Assembly (NCBI RefSeq): GCF_024158745.1
Contig: NZ_JAMZAW010000009.1
Coordinates: 186,001 to 250,000, forward strand
Length of the DNA stretch: 64,000 nt
Reading direction: 5' to 3'
Source of the DNA: Paenibacillus tyrphae
Lineage (GTDB): Bacteria; Bacillota; Bacilli; Paenibacillales; NBRC-103111
Positions 60,702-64,000 of the stretch are shown here, one piece after another. The stretch's first letter is position 1, and every line of letters starts with the position of its first letter. The notes under the pieces are model-generated. The model had not been told where the DNA came from, did not search any database, and worked only from the letters and a program-made list of their open reading frames with translations. A program made the position numbers and the translations under genes.

Positions 60702-61250
60702 TTAGCTGGTGCTGATTACTTGCACCCGGCTGATATTTATAGGATCGGTCTTCTCTTTTGCAAAAAACACCAAATGGTATTGATCTAAGTCATATATAAG
60801 ATAATAGCCATCATATGCTTCATTCCAATACTCTTTGTCGGGTTTTCCTAATGCGAGCTTTACGTCCTCTGCCGTCATCTGGATTTGAAGAGACTCAACC
60901 GGAACTGAAATTTTGTTAAGGATTGTTTCCGGTTTTAAAACATTATGATCTTCGCCACATGAATCATGACTAAAATAAAAGTCCGCCTCACTTTTGGAAT
61001 GACCAAACGAATACGTCCAGCACTCTTCATTCGAGATTCCTTTAGGCTCCCCATACACTTCAACAACTTTTGAGTAAGTAGATTTTAACGGGACCTCCAT
61101 ACCTTTCATTTGACCCTTAATTGCCGCTTCTTTTATAGCTACTATCGACTGAGATTTTAATTTATCGTTGTGATCCCTCGAATCGTTTTGTGCATTACAA
61201 CCAATTAATACCCACATGAACGCTATCAATAAGAACATCCTTATTCCCAC
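60702..61250 (-). CDS. DUF4309-like lipoprotein
   Basis: About 182 residues from GTG 61250, which has GGAGGTGG six bases upstream. A signal peptide with lipobox VLIGC is followed by VYGEPKGISNEECWTYSFG and VKLALGKPDKEYWNEAYDGY, two copies of the GxPd...Y unit typical of DUF4309/YjgB-type lipoproteins, then YDLDQYHLVFFA. Function unknown. AT-rich like its neighbours. It follows the M23 peptidase gene on the same strand. Confidence 0.7.
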   Translation of the reverse strand: MGIRMFLLIAFMWVLIGCNAQNDSRDHNDKLKSQSIVAIKEAAIKGQMKGMEVPLKSTYSKVVEVYGEPKGISNEECWTYSFGHSKSEADFYFSHDSCGEDHNVLKPETILNKISVPVESLQIQMTAEDVKLALGKPDKEYWNEAYDGYYLIYDLDQYHLVFFAKEKTDPINISRVQVISTS

Positions 61251-61287
61251 AATAATCCACCTCCATAAGTATAATTCCATAAATAAC

Positions 61288-61331
61288 AAGAAAAAGATAG
61301 TTAGTATCATTATACCAACTATCTTTTTCTT
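61288..61331 (-). terminator. terminator of the M23 peptidase gene
   Basis: AAGAAAAAGATAGTT pairs with AACTATCTTTTTCTT across a 14-nt loop. It overlaps the last codons of the peptidase gene. Confidence 0.82.
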
Positions 61332-62146
61332 ATATCATTTTTTTTCAAGATTTCGTTTAATAGTTGATCGGAAATATTGAAATGCTGTTTAAACGCAGTT
61401 CTTGTCCGCTCATGAGGTTGAAGATTATCAAACCAAGCGTCGAATTTCTCCTTGCCAACATGATTCATCATTGACACGTCAAAAGAATGCTCCTCGTCTT
61501 CATATAGATGGAGCTCCTTATCGTTGCTTGCGTTACCGTCCATTTTAAAGGAAGATAACTGATTAGGGTAAAATAGCATTGGATCTATCGTTTCATTATC
61601 CGCAGGAAGATCCTTAGCTACATTATTGATGTCGAGATGCAAATGGTAATTGTTATCTTTACCCCCAGTTGCAGCCCCAGTATTCCCTGATACAGCAATA
61701 TTCTGGCCTTTCGATACTCTCTGATACGTACTAACCTTTTGGGAATCTTTGGTTAGATGTAGATATCTTGAGATGAGGTTGTTATTCGTCTTTCCTGGTT
61801 CAATGGCTTTGTCGTCATGCTTTATGGTGACATATTCTGTCCCATTTCCATATTTACCAACACCAATTACTTCCCCGTCTGCTGTAGCATATACATCTTG
61901 TTTATACACTAAAACGTCAATCCCTTTATGAAAACGCCTCCCCGTCCAACCAAAGGGGTCAGAAAGTGTTGTTACAGTAGTTGGCCATTGCCACCCCATT
62001 GCACCATATCCAGTCGGGACATCCATCGGGACTACGTTTTTTGATGCTTCTGTTGGCTTCTGCTCTAAATTAATTGAAGATGCTGAAGCTGATGCAACGG
62101 TAATCATAGAGAGGGCGCAAGTAATTAAAAAAATCTTTTTTTTCAT
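61319..62146 (-). CDS. secreted M23-family metallopeptidase
   Basis: A 275-residue exported protein. Signal peptide ends near ASASS. The LytM/M23 domain (about 50-190) has LSDPFGWTGRRFHKGIDVLV (HxxxD zinc ligands) and NYHLHLDINNV (HxH). A C-terminal extension (about 200-275) is acidic then helical, ending KKNDIRKR. M23 enzymes cut peptidoglycan cross-bridges. It lies in the AT-rich accessory segment near the bacteriocin gene. Confidence 0.9.
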   Translation of the reverse strand: MKKKIFLITCALSMITVASASASSINLEQKPTEASKNVVPMDVPTGYGAMGWQWPTTVTTLSDPFGWTGRRFHKGIDVLVYKQDVYATADGEVIGVGKYGNGTEYVTIKHDDKAIEPGKTNNNLISRYLHLTKDSQKVSTYQRVSKGQNIAVSGNTGAATGGKDNNYHLHLDINNVAKDLPADNETIDPMLFYPNQLSSFKMDGNASNDKELHLYEDEEHSFDVSMMNHVGKEKFDAWFDNLQPHERTRTAFKQHFNISDQLLNEILKKNDIRKR

Positions 62147-62343
62147 ACTTTCATCTCCTTGGATTTTTTTGTAGAACCTTTTCTACAGTCTTATTGACGG
62201 CACGAAAAAGTTTCATTTTCTTAGAAATAATTCCTATTGGCATATTGTCTACCAATGAATAGAAAGATCGTCCCGGCCACGAAAGCCACAAGCGTTGGAG
62301 GTCTTTAATCACAGCTGCATTGCAGATGGTTTCAGTTAAATGT

Positions 62344-62595
62344 CTAGTTTCCTAATTTGTTCACCCGATAAAAAAACATTCTCTCGTGTAAAAGTTTTTC
62401 TATTTGCTCCTCTGAATAGCCAAGCTCGGCCAATCTTCGGGCGGCAAATCCGGCACCTGACGATGCCCTGTAGACCGCGTCATGTAAATCCTTGATGCCG
62501 TAAAGCTTTTCAAAGATGGCGCCGATCCGGGCAAGGTAGACAATCCGCTCCTGACTTTCCCCGACCAATAACTTTTCATACTGCATCATCCACAC
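62344..62595 (-). CDS. small protein paralogous to the window-end gene
   Basis: An 83-residue helical protein ending LAELGYSEEQIEKLLHER and a basic tail. The partial gene at 63903-64000 encodes nearly the same end (LAELGYSNEQIETVLRER). GAAGGTG lies before the start. It follows the broken HTH gene by 10 bp on the same strand, so the two probably formed a unit. Function unknown. Confidence 0.6.
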   Translation of the reverse strand: MWMMQYEKLLVGESQERIVYLARIGAIFEKLYGIKDLHDAVYRASSGAGFAARRLAELGYSEEQIEKLLHERMFFYRVNKLGN

Positions 62596-62605
62596 ACCTT
62601 CAGCT

Positions 62606-63060
62606 TCAGCTTAGAAGAAAATTGTCTTTGATATTGTCGACCACGAGTTGATAAAAACGCGCCGATTCCTCCAGCCTTCCGTTCTCGAAAAGCTTCTCTG
62701 CCGCAGAGAAGATAATGGACACGTTCTTGGGGTTATCGAGAATCTTGGAAATAGCCGGTTCAATACAATCCACTCGACCAGTCTCCGCACATCGCACCAG
62801 ATACGGGATCAAGCGCGGCCGGGACACCTTATTGTCCGAGATGCATTCTTCCGTGTAGATCTCGTACAGCATCCGGGGGGCTTCCCAAAAACTTCTGCCA
62901 GAGCGTCCAAATGACCGATTGTCATGGCACGAGACCGGCCATTTAGAACCATGCTCAAATTTCCGGCGTTAATCCCCGTCAGTTCGGCTACTTTATTTAG
63001 GCTGTAGCCATGCAGCTTCATCTGGTCTTCGATTTCCAGCCGCAAAGAGCGATCATCCAT
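62606..63060 (-). pseudogene. frameshifted HTH-type regulator with TPR-like helices
   Basis: The XRE helix-turn-helix half reads GYSLNKVAELTGINAGNLSM and AMTIGHLDALAEVFGK; the frame then shifts by one base at a run of six Gs (62875-62880). After it YEIYTEECISDNKVSRPRLI and LVRCAETGRVDCIEPAISKI continue in another frame to a stop at 62606. Removing the shift restores a continuous regulator N-terminus of about 150 residues, still far shorter than full HTH-TPR proteins (roughly 400). A true mutation and a homopolymer sequencing error are both possible. Confidence 0.65.
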
Positions 63061-63173
63061 CCGCACGGAACACCCTCCCCTAAATCTATAAAACCATACT
63101 ACCATAACAGGGAATTAACATAAAATAACAGGGAAATAAAAAAATTCCTAGCATCAAATCTGGTGAATTTTAT

Positions 63174-63217
63174 TTAAAAAAAGTAACCTTGATGGGCAAA
63201 TGCCAGTCAAGGTTACT
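63174..63217 (-). terminator. terminator of the HEAT-repeat gene
   Basis: AGTAACCTTGA pairs with TCAAGGTTACT across a 14-nt loop; on the minus strand TTTTTTTAAA follows. Confidence 0.85.
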
Positions 63218-63746
63218 AGGGTATGGCTGCATCGATTTTGGATTCATTCATAGCTTCTTGAATGAGATCAAGAACGTCTGGATCGTCTTCTTTCTCCAGA
63301 ACTTCCTTTAATATGCCGATAGTTCTGTCATCCTCGATTTGGGACAAGGCAGTTACCGCCGCACATCTAATATCGGGATCGGGGTCGCTAAGCAGATTGC
63401 TGAGAGGGGAAATTAAGCTTGGGGTCGGAAAAGATGCAGCGATATGCGTACACCAATACCTGACGCCGATATGTTCACTTTTTAGTGCCGAAATTAAATG
63501 CGGAACGACCTGTTCTATCGAAAACTTCATCAAAACATCTTCAATGAGTTGATAGACCCCGAAGCCGCTGCCTTCGCCAAATGAATTTAGAAATAATGGA
63601 ATGCACTGCGGATCAGGATGGTTTAAGAAGTGTACCCTCACGTCGTTATACTTCTTAATGACTTCGAATTTTTCCTCCGTATCTTTAGAAAAGGGCTGAT
63701 TGTCTTTCAAAAACATAATGGCTTGTGCAGAATTCATATATTTCAT
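63216..63746 (-). CDS. HEAT-repeat protein, possible immunity protein
   Basis: A 176-residue soluble acidic protein with HEAT/PBS-type repeats: EQVVPHLISALKSEHIGVRY, SLISPLSNLLSDPDPDIRCA and AVTALSQIEDDRTIGILKEV. AGGAGG precedes the ATG. It starts 24 bp after the stop of a truncated frame (63771-63902) on the same strand. Small HEAT proteins directly behind toxin genes are frequently their immunity partners (known pattern); the toxin identity here is not established. Confidence 0.75.
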   Translation of the reverse strand: MKYMNSAQAIMFLKDNQPFSKDTEEKFEVIKKYNDVRVHFLNHPDPQCIPLFLNSFGEGSGFGVYQLIEDVLMKFSIEQVVPHLISALKSEHIGVRYWCTHIAASFPTPSLISPLSNLLSDPDPDIRCAAVTALSQIEDDRTIGILKEVLEKEDDPDVLDLIQEAMNESKIDAAIP

Positions 63747-63770
63747 CGAATCCTCCTAAAGATCCAAAGA

Positions 63771-63902
63771 TCAGCTCCAAGGAGTCACATAGTCCGTTCC
63801 AATCACAAAGACCTGCTTCCAAGGGTCCTTTAAATCAGCACTAAACGGCTGTTTTCCGTTGGAAATATGGCATGGAGTTTTGCTGCTTTTGGAATCGATA
63901 TA
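63771..63902 (-). pseudogene. C-terminal fragment of a truncated gene (possible toxin tip)
   Basis: Reading the minus strand directly after the stop of the window-end gene, about 43 codons stay open without a start codon: SKTPCHISNGKQPFSADL, then VFVIGTDYVTPWS and TGA. The composition (Trp, Gly-Lys-Gln-Pro, short) resembles the distal end of a secreted or polymorphic-toxin domain, but no family could be assigned. Confidence 0.4.
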
Positions 63903-64000
63903 TTAGTGGTTCGTTTTATTTTTCTTATGGAATAACAGCCGCTCGCGCAAAACGGTTTCAATTTGCTCGTTACTATAACCAAGCTCGGCCAGCATTTTGG
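63903..64000 (-). CDS. C-terminal end of a small helical protein (5' end outside window)
   Basis: The last 32 codons of a minus-strand gene: LAELGYSNEQIETVLRER followed by a basic tail and TAA at 63905-63903. It is paralogous to the protein encoded at 62344-62595, so the accessory region holds at least two copies of this module. Confidence 0.7.
   Translation of the reverse strand, partial: KMLAELGYSNEQIETVLRERLLFHKKNKTNH

Noticed and set aside
1-64000. CRISPR arrays, rRNA, integrases, intact insertion sequences
   Set aside because: No spaced direct repeats, ribosomal RNA segments, transposase or recombinase motifs were found on either strand.

Overview
The window looks like the chromosome of a Paenibacillus-type member of the Bacillales. 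It has a GC-rich Gram-positive layout with strong AGGAGG-like ribosome binding sites. It also carries futalosine-pathway menaquinone genes (mqnB-mqnD), a DUF1641/ndh pair, YesM/YesN two-component systems beside sugar ABC transporters, LplJ, PdaA and AraC regulators fused to siderophore-binding domains. This taxonomic reading is inferred from gene content; there is no rRNA in the window.

Layout. 0-3.6 kb: the end of an unknown gene, an AroM-like protein, an M29-like aminopeptidase, then two alkylation-repair genes (mpg and an alkyltransferase-like protein) and a TVP38 membrane protein. 3.6-9.4 kb: pspA/pspC, an SNF-type Na+ symporter, and a Fur-boxed AraC / siderophore-binding lipoprotein / ferredoxin-NADP reductase operon. 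9.4-15 kb: mqnB-mqnD, a YdeI protein, a YceI protein behind two matching dyads, and an ABC-F protein preceded by a likely attenuator. 15-20.5 kb: a second ferric-siderophore locus (AraC-SBP fusion regulator, Fur box, nitroreductase, two FecCD permeases, lipoprotein) with no ATPase. 20.5-24 kb: gluQ beside tRNA-Asp, DUF1641 and ndh. 24-28.8 kb: a self-operator TetR/quinone-reductase pair split by a MITE-like element, an EmrB-type MFS pump, a one-kilobase gene-poor structured stretch, and a YhhQ transporter under a preQ1-I riboswitch. 29-38 kb: cytochrome c, lplJ, GNAT, Bcr/CflA pump, K+ channel, nitroreductase and a two-component system. 38-42 kb: SUKH protein, PerR-like regulator plus winged-helix partner, catalase.

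42-50 kb is one sugar-type uptake and catabolic unit: YesM/YesN, substrate-binding lipoprotein, an unrecognised TIM-barrel protein, two permeases and a FAD oxidoreductase. 50-52 kb holds PdaA and two small proteins. 52-58.9 kb is a PotABCD-like ABC transporter co-linear with a nucleoside hydrolase and an adenine deaminase, most simply read as purine-nucleoside salvage.

58.9-64 kb is clearly AT-richer and accessory: a lactococcin-972-like bacteriocin with a small membrane protein, a DUF4309-like lipoprotein, a secreted M23 peptidase, broken HTH/TPR regulator genes, small paralogous proteins, and a HEAT-repeat protein directly behind the truncated end of another gene.

Recurring themes are iron/siderophore uptake with dedicated regulators, queuosine metabolism (preQ1 riboswitch, YhhQ, GluQ, tRNA-Asp), redox and drug stress (TetR and other dyads over quinone reductase, nitroreductase and MFS genes), and purine salvage. 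No CRISPR array, intact insertion sequence, prophage or rRNA was seen.
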